Below, in pieces: positions 25,663-33,828 of a DNA stretch of 51,832 nt. The DNA is from JARROD01 sp037384225 (GTDB lineage Bacteria > Pseudomonadota > Gammaproteobacteria > Pseudomonadales > Cellvibrionaceae). The stretch spans positions 1-51,832 of the forward strand of contig JARROD010000024.1 in assembly GCA_037384225.1 (NCBI GenBank). The letters run 5' to 3'. Under the pieces are notes generated by a model. It had not been told where the DNA came from. It saw only the letters and a program-made list of their open reading frames with translations, and searched no databases. Position 1 is the first letter of the stretch. The number at the start of each line of letters is the position of its first letter. The position numbers and the translations under genes are program-made.

Positions 25663-26020
25663 GGTCCACCTTTTATATCATAAGACTGGCGTTTCCATCG
25701 CGTAGGTATTGTTGGTAAGAGATTTTCCAAACTCTATAGGATTCAGTGTAGCTTTGCGTAGTTCTGAAAAAGCTAACGAACATCACATATTTGTGATAGC
25801 GTTTAAACCAATTATGCCTGACAGGTCACAAACCTATAATGGATTGCTATTAAAAGCCCTGTGGCCTAATTATCTTTTTATCTAAGAACCGCTTCAAGCA
25901 CAAAGTGATGCAAGCATACCATTAACTCTAACAACGCTGTCTTGTGCCACACTATCTACGGTTATTACAATTAAATAATGCCGTACACGGCCTAAAATCT
26001 ATTACGTTTGAGAATTTCCC
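25663..26020. other. Intergenic region before repeat copy C
   Basis: About 360 bp of AT-rich DNA upstream of the EF-hand gene with no supportable gene. It ends in AATTTCCC (26013-26020), the left target duplication of repeat copy C. Confidence 0.4.
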
Positions 26021-26205
26021 GTAACTTCTCAATAAGTCGGGGTAAGCACAGTGTCAGGCGGACGTCCGGAGGTAGTTGGCCCAGACTGTCGGAGGCATGG
26101 ATGCCCACGCCAAGCCTACATGGGTGAGGCAAGCCGTTTGCAAAGCACTGCTTTGCGGCGCCGCCGAATCGAAGGCACAAATACCCCGGGTTATTGAGAA
26201 GTTAC
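26021..26205. mobile_element. MITE copy C (185 bp) with 8-bp target duplication
   Basis: The left end GTAACTTCTCAATAAGTCGG and the right end, ending GGGTTATTGAGAAGTTAC, are inverted repeats. AATTTCCC lies directly outside both ends (26013-26020 and 26206-26213), a perfect 8-bp target-site duplication. The core contains GGCGGACGTCCGG and CAAAGCACTGCTTTGCGGCG segments and has no coding potential. GTAA termini with 8-bp duplications are the hallmark of IS66-family transposition, so an IS66-type transposase elsewhere probably moved it. It lies 15 bp past the pyrB stop codon. Confidence 0.93.
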
Positions 26206-26220
26206 AATTTCCCGTACATT

Positions 26221-27234
26221 TCAATTGCGGCTGGCGTGATACCAATTTACGTTTCTGGCGTATCGATCGACCTGATCCACGATGTCCAGTACGAGTGCGA
26301 ACAACGCCATGCGTACCAACACACCATTATCTGCCTGGCGAAATATAGCTAGATTGGGGTTTTGATTGAGATCGCTATCAAGCTCATTGGCACTTTCCCG
26401 CGAATCTCGCGGCAAAGGATGCATGATCACCGTATTGGGGTCACAATACTGGGTATAGATGGTCTGGTTAAGCCGAAATCGGCCCCGGTAGCTATCGGCT
26501 TCCTCCCGAGAGGCAAAGCGCTCTTCCTGAATACGGGTGGAATAGGCAATATCGACCTGGGAAATACTCTGGGTCAATTCGTCCGACACCTCCACTTTGT
26601 GGCCAGCCTGGTGTAATTCCTCAATAATATAAGCAGGCATACCCAACTCCCGGGGCGAAACGAAAAAAATCTGCACCCCTTTGAACAGGGCCAATAACTT
26701 GCATAAAGAGTGCACCGTGCGGCCGTATTTCAGATCCCCGATCATGGCTATGCGCATTCCGTCGACACCCCGGCCACGCCCGGCCAGCTCTTTGCGGATC
26801 GTGTACAGATCCAGTAATGCCTGGCTGGGGTGTTCATTGGGGCCGTCGCCGCCGTTTATGACCGGTACCCTGCTGGCAGCGGCGAATTCCGCTACGGAAC
26901 CCGCTTGCGGATGACGCATACAGATAACATCACTGTACCCTGACAAAACCCTTGCCGTGTCGTAAAGGGATTCCCCTTTTACAATTGCGGAACTTTTGAA
27001 ACCGGTCGTCTCCCGGACTTCTCCGCCGAGCAAATTAAAGGCGCAACCAAAGCTTATCCGGGTTCGAGTGCTGGGCTCGAAGAACATATTTCCCAGAATT
27101 GCACCTTCCAGCACCCGCGTTACCCGTTGCCGCAATGCGTAGGGCTGCATGGTGTCGGCCACTTCAAAGATCCGTTCAATATCACAACGCTCAAATTGCT
27201 CGACAGATAAAATATGGGTGCCAACAAAATCCAC
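26221..27234 (-). CDS. pyrB: Aspartate carbamoyltransferase catalytic subunit
   Basis: The enzyme condenses carbamoyl phosphate with aspartate in pyrimidine synthesis. The carbamoyl-phosphate loop FFEPSTRTRISF is intact, and GGDGPNEHPSQALLDLYTI and MHPLPRD are the other active-site blocks. With the GTG start at 27234, five bases after GGAG, the protein is 337 residues and opens VDFVGTHILSVEQF, matching the family's usual N-terminus. The frame stays open to an ATG at 27339, which would add 35 residues (ISHSQSEGYNSTARN and on) without a Shine-Dalgarno; I consider that unlikely. No pyrI regulatory-subunit gene or inactive pyrC follows. Confidence 0.88.
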   Translation of the reverse strand: MDFVGTHILSVEQFERCDIERIFEVADTMQPYALRQRVTRVLEGAILGNMFFEPSTRTRISFGCAFNLLGGEVRETTGFKSSAIVKGESLYDTARVLSGYSDVICMRHPQAGSVAEFAAASRVPVINGGDGPNEHPSQALLDLYTIRKELAGRGRGVDGMRIAMIGDLKYGRTVHSLCKLLALFKGVQIFFVSPRELGMPAYIIEELHQAGHKVEVSDELTQSISQVDIAYSTRIQEERFASREEADSYRGRFRLNQTIYTQYCDPNTVIMHPLPRDSRESANELDSDLNQNPNLAIFRQADNGVLVRMALFALVLDIVDQVDRYARNVNWYHASRN

Positions 27235-27383
27235 GGGGACTCCTTCAAAATCAACTGTGTCTTCAAAATCAATAGTGGCCGGGGGCGAATTTCTCGCTGT
27301 GCTATTGTATCCTTCACTCTGCGAATGGGAAATTAGCATTTGAGCGAAAGTTGCTACGAAAAAGGGACAGACGCTATGGCGCT

Positions 27384-27422
27384 ATGGAAAGTGGCCATGG
27401 AAAGTGGCCATGAAAAGTGGCT
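27384..27422. repeat. Three 13-bp tandem repeats
   Basis: ATGGAAAGTGGCC occurs at 27384-27396 and 27397-27409 exactly, and as ATGAAAAGTGGCT at 27410-27422. They lie in the 302-bp gap between pyrB and the DUF2971 gene. Because 13 is not a multiple of three, coding is unlikely. Confidence 0.8.
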
Positions 27423-27536
27423 AGAGATGATGAATGTTTTAAAAAACTTATTAATTCCATTAATGAAAGAACCAAAACCTATAAAAAGTAAACTCACACC
27501 CGCCGTGCCGGGCCCCATCAGCAGCAAGGAATCATT

Positions 27537-28439
27537 GTGCCCATAAACCACCCGGAAACACTGATCAAATACTGCATCGGTACAACCGCTGAAAAAATAT
27601 TGACAACACAGTCGTTACGCTGGAGTGCTCCACACCTGTTTTCCGATCCCTTTGAGCTCAACCATGAAAGTGGACTGAATTTCGATCCCCATATTCTGCT
27701 ACAGGCATCCATTAAAATGGCGGCGGCGATGATATTCGCCAAAGACGCTCCACAGGGACAAACACCTCTAATGGCAGCCATTCGACGTTGGCGGGATGAG
27801 GAGCGCTTCGCCTCGCCGGAAGAAGCCGAAGAGGTACTTAAGGAGCTGTTATCACAAGTGGTCGACCAACGCCAGATCGCCATCGATAAGATCATGACTG
27901 ACTGGAGGCGGTTTACCCGCAATCTACGCATCTGCTGTTTCAGCGCCAAACCGGATAACCTGACAGCTTGGAGCCAGTACGGTGACAACCATCGCGGTGT
28001 CGCCATGCGTTTCCGGTGCGGAGAATTTACCGCCCTGCCCAACCCCAAGCCGGTTAACTATAAAGCGATAAGACCGGAGATTACCACCCTAAAAGAACAG
28101 ATCGCGGTAATAATTAACAACACCAGCTTCCACGCCCAGGCGTATTTTTACGAAAAATTCACCACTAAATCACCGATCTTTAATGCCGCACAGGAATGGC
28201 GTTGTTTCCGCGAGCGGGAACACGAACAGGGGTTGAAAAACCACGTTCCGGACAACCTGTGGTTTGACGATGTCAAATTCGAGCGCCGTGAAATTACGGC
28301 TGTGTACTTCGGCATCTACACAGATACAGCAGTCAAACGCAAAATTTACGACCTGGTCAAAGAAAAATATAACCAGGCAAAAATTTTTCAGGCAAAGGCC
28401 GTTACAGGGAAATACCAGATCGAATTCGAACGGCTTTGA
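27537..28439 (+). CDS. DUF2971 domain-containing protein
   Basis: A 300-residue cytoplasmic protein of the DUF2971 family, function unknown. The family's opening block is visible as LIKYCIGTTAEKILTTQSLR followed by WSAPHLFSDPFELN, and the second as RICCFSAKPDNLTAWSQYGD then HRGVAMRF. The start is GTG, six bases after AAGGA. It is a single gene between pyrB and exonuclease I, flanked by tandem repeats on the left and a GTGCAC repeat on the right, which may mean it was inserted here. Nothing in the sequence shows what it does. Confidence 0.8.
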   Translation: MPINHPETLIKYCIGTTAEKILTTQSLRWSAPHLFSDPFELNHESGLNFDPHILLQASIKMAAAMIFAKDAPQGQTPLMAAIRRWRDEERFASPEEAEEVLKELLSQVVDQRQIAIDKIMTDWRRFTRNLRICCFSAKPDNLTAWSQYGDNHRGVAMRFRCGEFTALPNPKPVNYKAIRPEITTLKEQIAVIINNTSFHAQAYFYEKFTTKSPIFNAAQEWRCFREREHEQGLKNHVPDNLWFDDVKFERREITAVYFGIYTDTAVKRKIYDLVKEKYNQAKIFQAKAVTGKYQIEFERL

Positions 28440-28449
28440 GTCTGTTAGA

Positions 28450-28510
28450 CCGTGCACAGCCATTCGATGAGCACTGTAAGTTTCTTTCCGCATTTCGTGC
28501 ACGCCCCTAA
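28450..28510. repeat. Short GTGCAC element, copy 2
   Basis: CCGTGCAC at 28450-28457 and TTTCGTGCACGCCCCTAA ending at 28510 repeat the layout of copy 1 (3011-3069). This copy lies between two convergent genes and touches the sbcB stop codon, so a promoter role is unlikely here. Confidence 0.5.
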
Positions 28511-29940
28511 ATGCATATGAGTTCCTCCCCGTACTCTTCCAGCGCATCGAGTATGCGCAGATGTTCTATGTTGAGGTCGGGCTGCTGCCGCAATTCGGCG
28601 ATTTTCTCTCCGTAGACGTCCAGGGTGATGGAGGCACCGGCCTCTGGGTCCGTTAGACGCTGGTAACAAAATTCACTCCACTGCTGTAATTCCGCTTCGG
28701 ACAGTGATTCGGGGAAGTTTCGCGCCCGGTAACGAAACAGCAATTCAGGCAGACGTTTATCATGAAAGCTGAACGTATGGTCCCTCAAGGCTTCCGCGGA
28801 TGCCTGCCTCACATCGGCCTGTGTCAGGCGGTCTTCATCATTTAAAAACCCCGCGTAGAGCATCTGTTCCGGATCTGTGGCCGGTGCAAAACCGGACTCT
28901 CGAAAAATGTCCTGTAGCTTAGGCTGTAACCTGTCCCCCGCACCGACAAGTAGCTGCCAGTGCCTTTCACACCGCGAGCGATCGATGTTCAGTCGCTGTG
29001 CCGCCGCCGCGTCCAGCAACCTGGCCGTTACCAATACCGGACATTTGTTGAGGTGCACCAATTTTAATGGAATGCGCCCCAGTCCCTCAGGCAGCTCGCT
29101 TTGCGCTGTAAACATCCGTTCGCGAATCTTCTCCGCCGGCAGCTCTAGCAGCGGCCTGGGATCCTCCGACAGGTTGTATGCAATGACTGCATTTTTATTG
29201 ACAGGATGCATGACCAGTGGAATGACCAACGCAGCGCAGCCATTTTCGGCCGCAAACATCGAGGAAATATGCAGCAAAGGTTTGCGGGTTTTCAGATCGA
29301 TCATTTTGCCGACAGACTGTTTAGTGCGCATCCGATAGAGATAATCGAACAGCGCCGGCTGACGGGATTTAATTAATTTCGCCAGCTTGATGGTGGCGTA
29401 GACATCGGACAGGGCATCGTGGGCAGATTCGTGAGACAGGCCATTGGCCGCCGTCAAATGTTCGAGCTTAAAACTCGGTTTGCCGTCATCCCGAGTGGGC
29501 CATTCAATCCCTTCAGGGCGCAACGCCCGAGTCAGGCGCACCATGTCGATAATATCCCAACGGGAATTACCGTTTTTCCACTCCCTTTCATAGGGGTCGT
29601 AAAAATTGCGGTAGAGCCCGTAGCGAGTGACTTCATCGTCGAAGCGCACACTGTTGTAACCTACACCACAGGTGCCAGGCCGCGACAGTTCGCGGTGCAC
29701 TGCGGCCATAAACTGATATTCCGCCACACCTTCGTGTTGCGCTCGCTGCGGCGTGATGCCTGTTACCAGGCAAGCCTCCGGCTGCGGCAGCATATCGCGG
29801 GCGGGCCGACAGTAAAGTGTCAAAGGTTCACCGACAATATTCAGGTTTTCGTCGGTTCTGATACCGGCAAACTGGGCGGGCTTATCCCGGGCGGGCACAC
29901 TACCCCAGGTTTCATAGTCATGCCAGTATAGTGTATTCAC
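28507..29940 (-). CDS. sbcB: Exodeoxyribonuclease I
   Basis: The 3'-5' single-strand DNA exonuclease acting in recombination and mismatch repair, 477 residues (family about 475). It is a DEDDh nuclease: the first metal ligands are in WHDYETWGS (Asp8, Glu10), the third in VGYNSVRFDDEVTRY, and the last block is ESAHDALSDVYATI. The C-terminal SH3-like and helical regions are full length. The start is GTG behind a GAGGGGG about five bases upstream; an ATG between them is out of frame. It is divergent from the carbonic anhydrase gene. Confidence 0.94.
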   Translation of the reverse strand: MNTLYWHDYETWGSVPARDKPAQFAGIRTDENLNIVGEPLTLYCRPARDMLPQPEACLVTGITPQRAQHEGVAEYQFMAAVHRELSRPGTCGVGYNSVRFDDEVTRYGLYRNFYDPYEREWKNGNSRWDIIDMVRLTRALRPEGIEWPTRDDGKPSFKLEHLTAANGLSHESAHDALSDVYATIKLAKLIKSRQPALFDYLYRMRTKQSVGKMIDLKTRKPLLHISSMFAAENGCAALVIPLVMHPVNKNAVIAYNLSEDPRPLLELPAEKIRERMFTAQSELPEGLGRIPLKLVHLNKCPVLVTARLLDAAAAQRLNIDRSRCERHWQLLVGAGDRLQPKLQDIFRESGFAPATDPEQMLYAGFLNDEDRLTQADVRQASAEALRDHTFSFHDKRLPELLFRYRARNFPESLSEAELQQWSEFCYQRLTDPEAGASITLDVYGEKIAELRQQPDLNIEHLRILDALEEYGEELICI

Positions 29941-30039
29941 TGCATCCCCCTCTCAGTTGTTAGATAAGCCTATAGCGGGCTATTCTACCTGTTATTTGAG
30001 GTATACTCTCATCCACCCTAAAAGTATGTGTACAAGGCT

Positions 30040-30669
30040 ATGGACGAACTGAACGAACTCATTCATAACAATATCGAGTGGGCCAAGCGGATCAAGTCTG
30101 ACATTCCCGACTTCTTTACCCGCTTGGCCAAACAACAGGCCCCTGAGTTCCTTTGGATTGGCTGCTCCGACAGCCGGGTCCCCGCCAATGAGATTGTCGG
30201 ACTTTTGCCGGGGGAGCTGTTCGTTCATCGCAATGTAGCCAATGTCGTTATCCACACGGATTTGAACTGTCTGTCGGTATTGGATTACGCGGTCGATGTA
30301 TTGAAAGTTAAACATATTATTGTCTGCGGTCACTACGGGTGTGGGGGAGTTAAGGCCGCTCTGGATGATAAGCAGTTGGGGCTGATAGACCACTGGCTGC
30401 GCAATATTCGCGATATTTATTTTCGCCACCGACAGGATTTTACCGGCACACAGACGGAAAAACAGCAAATAGATCGTCTGTGTGAACTCAATGTAGCCCA
30501 GCAAGTGGCCAATGTGGCCCATACAAATGTGGTTCAGAATGCGTGGATGCGCGGCCAATCACTGTCCGTACACGGCTGGATTTACGATATTCACGACGGG
30601 TTGTTGCAAAAACTCACCCGGCCAGTCAGTTCCCTGGAACAAATCCCGATTCAGTATCGATTAAAATAG
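30040..30669 (+). CDS. can: Beta-class carbonic anhydrase
   Basis: Interconverts CO2 and bicarbonate. Zinc ligands are Cys42, Asp44 (CSDSRVP), His98 and Cys101 (HYGCGG). These positions are identical to those of E. coli Can when the ATG at 30040 is used, which decides the start over an in-frame GTG at 30028. Length is 209 residues. VNVAQQVANVAHTNVVQNAW-type helices follow. A -10-like TATACT lies at 30002-30007. It may supply bicarbonate for carbamoyl phosphate and other carboxylations. Confidence 0.94.
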   Translation: MDELNELIHNNIEWAKRIKSDIPDFFTRLAKQQAPEFLWIGCSDSRVPANEIVGLLPGELFVHRNVANVVIHTDLNCLSVLDYAVDVLKVKHIIVCGHYGCGGVKAALDDKQLGLIDHWLRNIRDIYFRHRQDFTGTQTEKQQIDRLCELNVAQQVANVAHTNVVQNAWMRGQSLSVHGWIYDIHDGLLQKLTRPVSSLEQIPIQYRLK

Positions 30670-30692
30670 AATCATCCACCCTCCCCATAAAG

Positions 30693-30959
30693 TCAGTCCG
30701 GGACATCCAATTCGGGATGATTCTTTTTAATGATCGCGTAAAGCTCGTCTTTCAATAATAAACGCCTTTTTTTCAGCTCTCCAAAATTCTCGTCACTTGT
30801 GGGTACAGAGCGCATTTCCAATCCGCGAACCTGATGATCCAAATCATGGTATTCAGCCGCCATACGGGCAAATTCAGGATCATCCTGCTTAAGCTGTCGA
30901 ATCAAATCCCGGCTTTCCGGGAAATCATTAACCAGGCTGTGATTAGGGATATCTGACAT
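30693..30959 (-). CDS. DUF465 (YdcH-like) small protein
   Basis: An 88-residue helical, highly charged protein of the YdcH/DUF465 family. FARMAAEYHDLDHQVRGLEM and LKKRRLLLKDELYAIIKK form the predicted coiled-coil hairpin. The start ATG is six bases after GGAGG. It converges on the carbonic anhydrase gene. Function is unknown in the family. Confidence 0.88.
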   Translation of the reverse strand: MSDIPNHSLVNDFPESRDLIRQLKQDDPEFARMAAEYHDLDHQVRGLEMRSVPTSDENFGELKKRRLLLKDELYAIIKKNHPELDVPD

Positions 30960-31251
30960 TGTCTACCTCCGCCATTGAACGTAGAGAGATGAGTATACAG
31001 CGTTGATTATCGAGGGCTGGTTTCAAAGATTCGTTGTACCCACAGCCGGTAACACCGACCGCATGCGCTGAAGCGCTGACGGGTAGTGGATGGTTAAAAA
31101 ATCGAACATTAACCAATGTGAGAATGGAGCACACCAATTGACAAGGTAAAAATCGTCTCTGTTTAGTTATCATTGTAGTGAAGAGGCTCCCTTGCCGCCA
31201 GTGCGGAATCGCAGAGAACCCTAACCATTGGCCATAAATCTTTTGTAAATT
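30960..31251. other. Intergenic region, possible insertion-sequence remnant
   Basis: No gene that I can support. A minus-strand frame at 30943-31290 is open, but its composition and overlap with the DUF465 start argue against a real protein. The region ends in the 21-bp tandem repeats at 31252. Confidence 0.35.
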
Positions 31252-31314
31252 ATGTACCGAAATAGACAAATCATGTACCGAAATAGGCAAATCTTGTACT
31301 GAATGAGTTATTTA
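31252..31314. repeat. Three 21-bp tandem repeats (ATGTACCGAAATAG type)
   Basis: Units begin at 31252, 31273 and 31294. The first two read ATGTACCGAAATAG-A/G-CAAATC; the third is diverged (TTGTACTGAATGAG). The last unit reaches the cupin stop codon. Short internally repeated ends starting TGTAC are seen in some IS21-family elements, so this may be an IS end left behind. Confidence 0.75.
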
Positions 31315-31751
31315 TCAACAAAAACCCGGTCTTTACCCAAAAACTGCGGCGCCTGCACCGACAGGACTTTCATGGGTTCAGCGGACGTTACTTTTACCCC
31401 GTGAACGGTGTTTGCCGGCACTTGGATAAAAAACCCTGGTGCCACGGCAATGTCTTTTTCACCCAGCCGAAACATGCCCTTTCCTTCCAGGATGTAGATG
31501 GTTTCTGAATGGGTTTTGTGGAAATGGGGGTTTACCGCATTTTTGATAAAAATCAGATACTGGGACGCGTGCTTGTCGCCAGCCAGGGGTTGAACATGAA
31601 TATTCTCCAGGTTTTGCGGCGCTTGAATTCGGCTCAGATCATTGACCGGGTCGTCTGCCGCCAAGGCAACCGGCAACCCCAAAAACAGTAAAACGGATGT
31701 TGATAATGACGTTAAGAACGATGACCCGCCGATGAAAATCAGTTTGCGCAT
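31308..31751 (-). CDS. Exported cupin-domain protein
   Basis: A 147-residue protein with a signal peptide (hydrophobic SLSTSVLLFLGLPVALAA, cleavage after ALA) and a single small cupin barrel. Metal-ligand motif 1 is HFHKTHSETIYILEGKGMF and motif 2 is VPANTVHGVKV. It is likely periplasmic and binds a metal or small ligand; no reaction can be assigned. Its start codon lies inside the last codons of the truncated pterin dehydratase gene, behind AGGGAA, so the two are translationally linked. Confidence 0.85.
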   Translation of the reverse strand: MRKLIFIGGSSFLTSLSTSVLLFLGLPVALAADDPVNDLSRIQAPQNLENIHVQPLAGDKHASQYLIFIKNAVNPHFHKTHSETIYILEGKGMFRLGEKDIAVAPGFFIQVPANTVHGVKVTSAEPMKVLSVQAPQFLGKDRVFVDK

Positions 31752-32017
31752 AACGTTTCCCTGTAGTTCTGTTCCCTTTCGGTAACAAGTGCGGGGTGGT
31801 GGCCGTGAGACTCCGCCAGTTCACCAACCATCTGGGTAAATGCCAGTGCCTGGCGAAAGTCTTTGAAGGAAAATTCACGCCGCAGCTGATCGACGCCCTG
31901 TTCCTGGCGCAACGCCCATTTAGGGATCTGACGACAGTATTCAGTCAGCTCTTCTGCACTGACTCTGGGCGCATCAGCCCGGCAAGCTTCACAGATAAGT
32001 CCGGTTAATTCCTGCAT
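31739..32017 (-). CDS. Pterin-4a-carbinolamine dehydratase, C-terminally truncated
   Basis: The first 75 residues match PhhB/DCoH-type dehydratases: LTGLICEACRADAPRVSAEE, IPKWALRQ, LRREFSFKDFRQALAFTQMV and the His-His-Pro motif AESHGHHPALVTE. The family continues about 25-35 residues past this point with a conserved W-T-H and a terminal Asp region. Here the frame instead ends after REQNYRETLCAN, inside the cupin gene. No continuation was recognised in the other frames. It is either a degraded gene or an unusual short form; dehydratase activity is doubtful because the second half of the active site is missing. Confidence 0.75.
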   Translation of the reverse strand: MQELTGLICEACRADAPRVSAEELTEYCRQIPKWALRQEQGVDQLRREFSFKDFRQALAFTQMVGELAESHGHHPALVTEREQNYRETLCAN

Positions 32018-32065
32018 ATCTCTGCTCGGATTACGTGAGTGTACTCGTCACTGCCCGTGTACCGG

Positions 32066-33589
32066 TTACACTACCTCAACAGCCCTGCGTTCTTCAATCC
32101 TGGCTTTCCATATCCGGGGGCCAATCTGATGCACGGATTCGCCTCTCGCATCCACGGCTACCGTCACCGGCATATCCTTAACGTCGAATTCGTATATCGC
32201 TTCCATCCCCAGCTCCGGAAATGCGACCACCTGCGCCGACTTGATCGCCTGGGCAACCAGATAAGCCGCGCCGCCCACCGCCATCAAATAAACCGATTCG
32301 TTGTCGCGGATGGCTTCTATCGCCGCCGGCCCTCGCTCGGCTTTACCGATCATGCCCAGCAACCCGGTTTGTTCCAGCATGGTGCGGGTAAATTTATCCA
32401 TCCGCGTCGCCGTGGTGGGACCTGCTGGCCCCACGACTTCGTCGCGCACCGGATCGACCGGTCCCACGTAGTAAATAAAACGCCCCGTCATATCCACCGG
32501 CAGCGTTTCCCCTTGTGCCAGCATATCGACCATTTTTTTGTGGGCCGCGTCGCGACCGGTCAACATCCTGCCCGACAGCAGCAGGGTTTCACCCGGTTTC
32601 CAACCCTGAATATCGTCGGCTTTGAGGGTGTCGAGATTGACACGACGCACACTCTCGCCAACGTCCCAGGTAATTTCCGGCCAATCTTCCAGATTTGGCG
32701 GCGTTTGCAGCGCCGGCCCGTCCCCTTTGAGAATAAAGTGAGTATGACGGGTCGCGGCACAGTTGGGAATAATCGCTACCGCCTTGTTGGCCGCGTGGGT
32801 CGGGTAGTCTTTGACCTTGACGTCCAATACGGTGGTGAGGCCACCGAGGCCCTGGGCGCCTATACCGAGCGCATTGACCCTATCCATTAATTCCAGGCGC
32901 AGCTCTTCGGCCCTGCTGCCCGCCCCCCGTTCTCTCAAGGCCTGTATATTGATAGGCTCCAGCAGCGCTTCTTTCGCCAGCAGCATCGCTTTTTCTGCGG
33001 TGCCGCCGATACCTATTCCCAACATACCCGGCGGACACCAGCCGGCCCCCATTTGCGGGACCACACTGAGCACCCAGTCGACGATAGAATCCGAGGGATT
33101 GAGCATGGCGAACTTGGTTTTGGCCTCACTGCCTCCGCCTTTGGCTGCCACATGCACTTCGACCTGATTGCCGGGAACCAGTTCGTAGTGAATGACCGCC
33201 GGAGTATTGTCCCCCGTATTTTTGCGTGCGCCATCGGGATCCTCCAGGATCGACGCTCTCAGTATATTGTCGGAATAGGTGTAAGCCTTTCTGACGCCGG
33301 CATTAACCATATCCGCAACGCCCATGTCCCCCTGCCACTGCACATCCATGCCCACGCGCAAGAAGACCGTCACTATTCCTGTATCCTGACAAATGGGACG
33401 ATGACCCTGGGCGCACATGCGAGAATTAATAAGGATTTGAGCCATCGCGTCTTTTGCGGCCTGGTTGGCTTCTTTCTGATACGCTTCAAACAACGCCTGG
33501 ATAAAATCGATGGGGTGGTAGTAAGAAATAAACTGTAGCGCGTCGGCGACACTGTCAATCAGGTCGTCCTGGCGAATCACGGTGGTCAT
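32066..33589 (-). CDS. fumA: Fumarate hydratase, class I
   Basis: An oxygen-sensitive 4Fe-4S fumarase (507 residues) converting fumarate to malate in the TCA cycle. Cluster-ligand candidates are Cys67 (RPICQDTG), Cys185 (GAGWCPPGML) and Cys277 (IIPNCAATRH). The alpha-like N-terminal region and the beta-like C-terminal region (LSGRMLTGRDAAHKKMVDML, YYVGPVDPVRDEVVGPAGPT, TRMDKFTRTMLEQ) are both present in one chain. The start ATG begins TTVIRQDDLIDS. No class II fumC is in the window. Confidence 0.95.
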   Translation of the reverse strand: MTTVIRQDDLIDSVADALQFISYYHPIDFIQALFEAYQKEANQAAKDAMAQILINSRMCAQGHRPICQDTGIVTVFLRVGMDVQWQGDMGVADMVNAGVRKAYTYSDNILRASILEDPDGARKNTGDNTPAVIHYELVPGNQVEVHVAAKGGGSEAKTKFAMLNPSDSIVDWVLSVVPQMGAGWCPPGMLGIGIGGTAEKAMLLAKEALLEPINIQALRERGAGSRAEELRLELMDRVNALGIGAQGLGGLTTVLDVKVKDYPTHAANKAVAIIPNCAATRHTHFILKGDGPALQTPPNLEDWPEITWDVGESVRRVNLDTLKADDIQGWKPGETLLLSGRMLTGRDAAHKKMVDMLAQGETLPVDMTGRFIYYVGPVDPVRDEVVGPAGPTTATRMDKFTRTMLEQTGLLGMIGKAERGPAAIEAIRDNESVYLMAVGGAAYLVAQAIKSAQVVAFPELGMEAIYEFDVKDMPVTVAVDARGESVHQIGPRIWKARIEERRAVEVV

Positions 33590-33828
33590 GGGGCAACGTC
33601 TCTTCAGGTTAAACGGTGTTATTCAAGCGGCATAAATTTTACACCATGCCCGCCGCTTTTACCCGAGTTCATATCGGCAAACTCAGCTTCCATGCAGACT
33701 TGCCCATTGATCGCAACCTGAATTAAAAAGGCATTAACCACCACTTATGCCAGGAGAACCAACACCCTGAAACTTTGAGTGCCAACAAAAAGACTACAAT
33801 GACAGATTACTGCAGCCAACCTGAAAAC

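Noticed and set aside
27340..27546. A 68-codon plus-strand frame beginning in the 13-bp repeats
   Set aside because: The repeats are not multiples of three, there is no Shine-Dalgarno, and the frame overlaps the DUF2971 start; treated as chance.
30943..31290. A 115-codon minus-strand open frame
   Set aside because: Overlaps the DUF465 start and its clear Shine-Dalgarno, runs through the tandem repeats, and has no recognisable fold.
32039..32890. A 283-codon plus-strand open frame
   Set aside because: Antisense to fumA, His- and Arg-rich with no recognisable domain.
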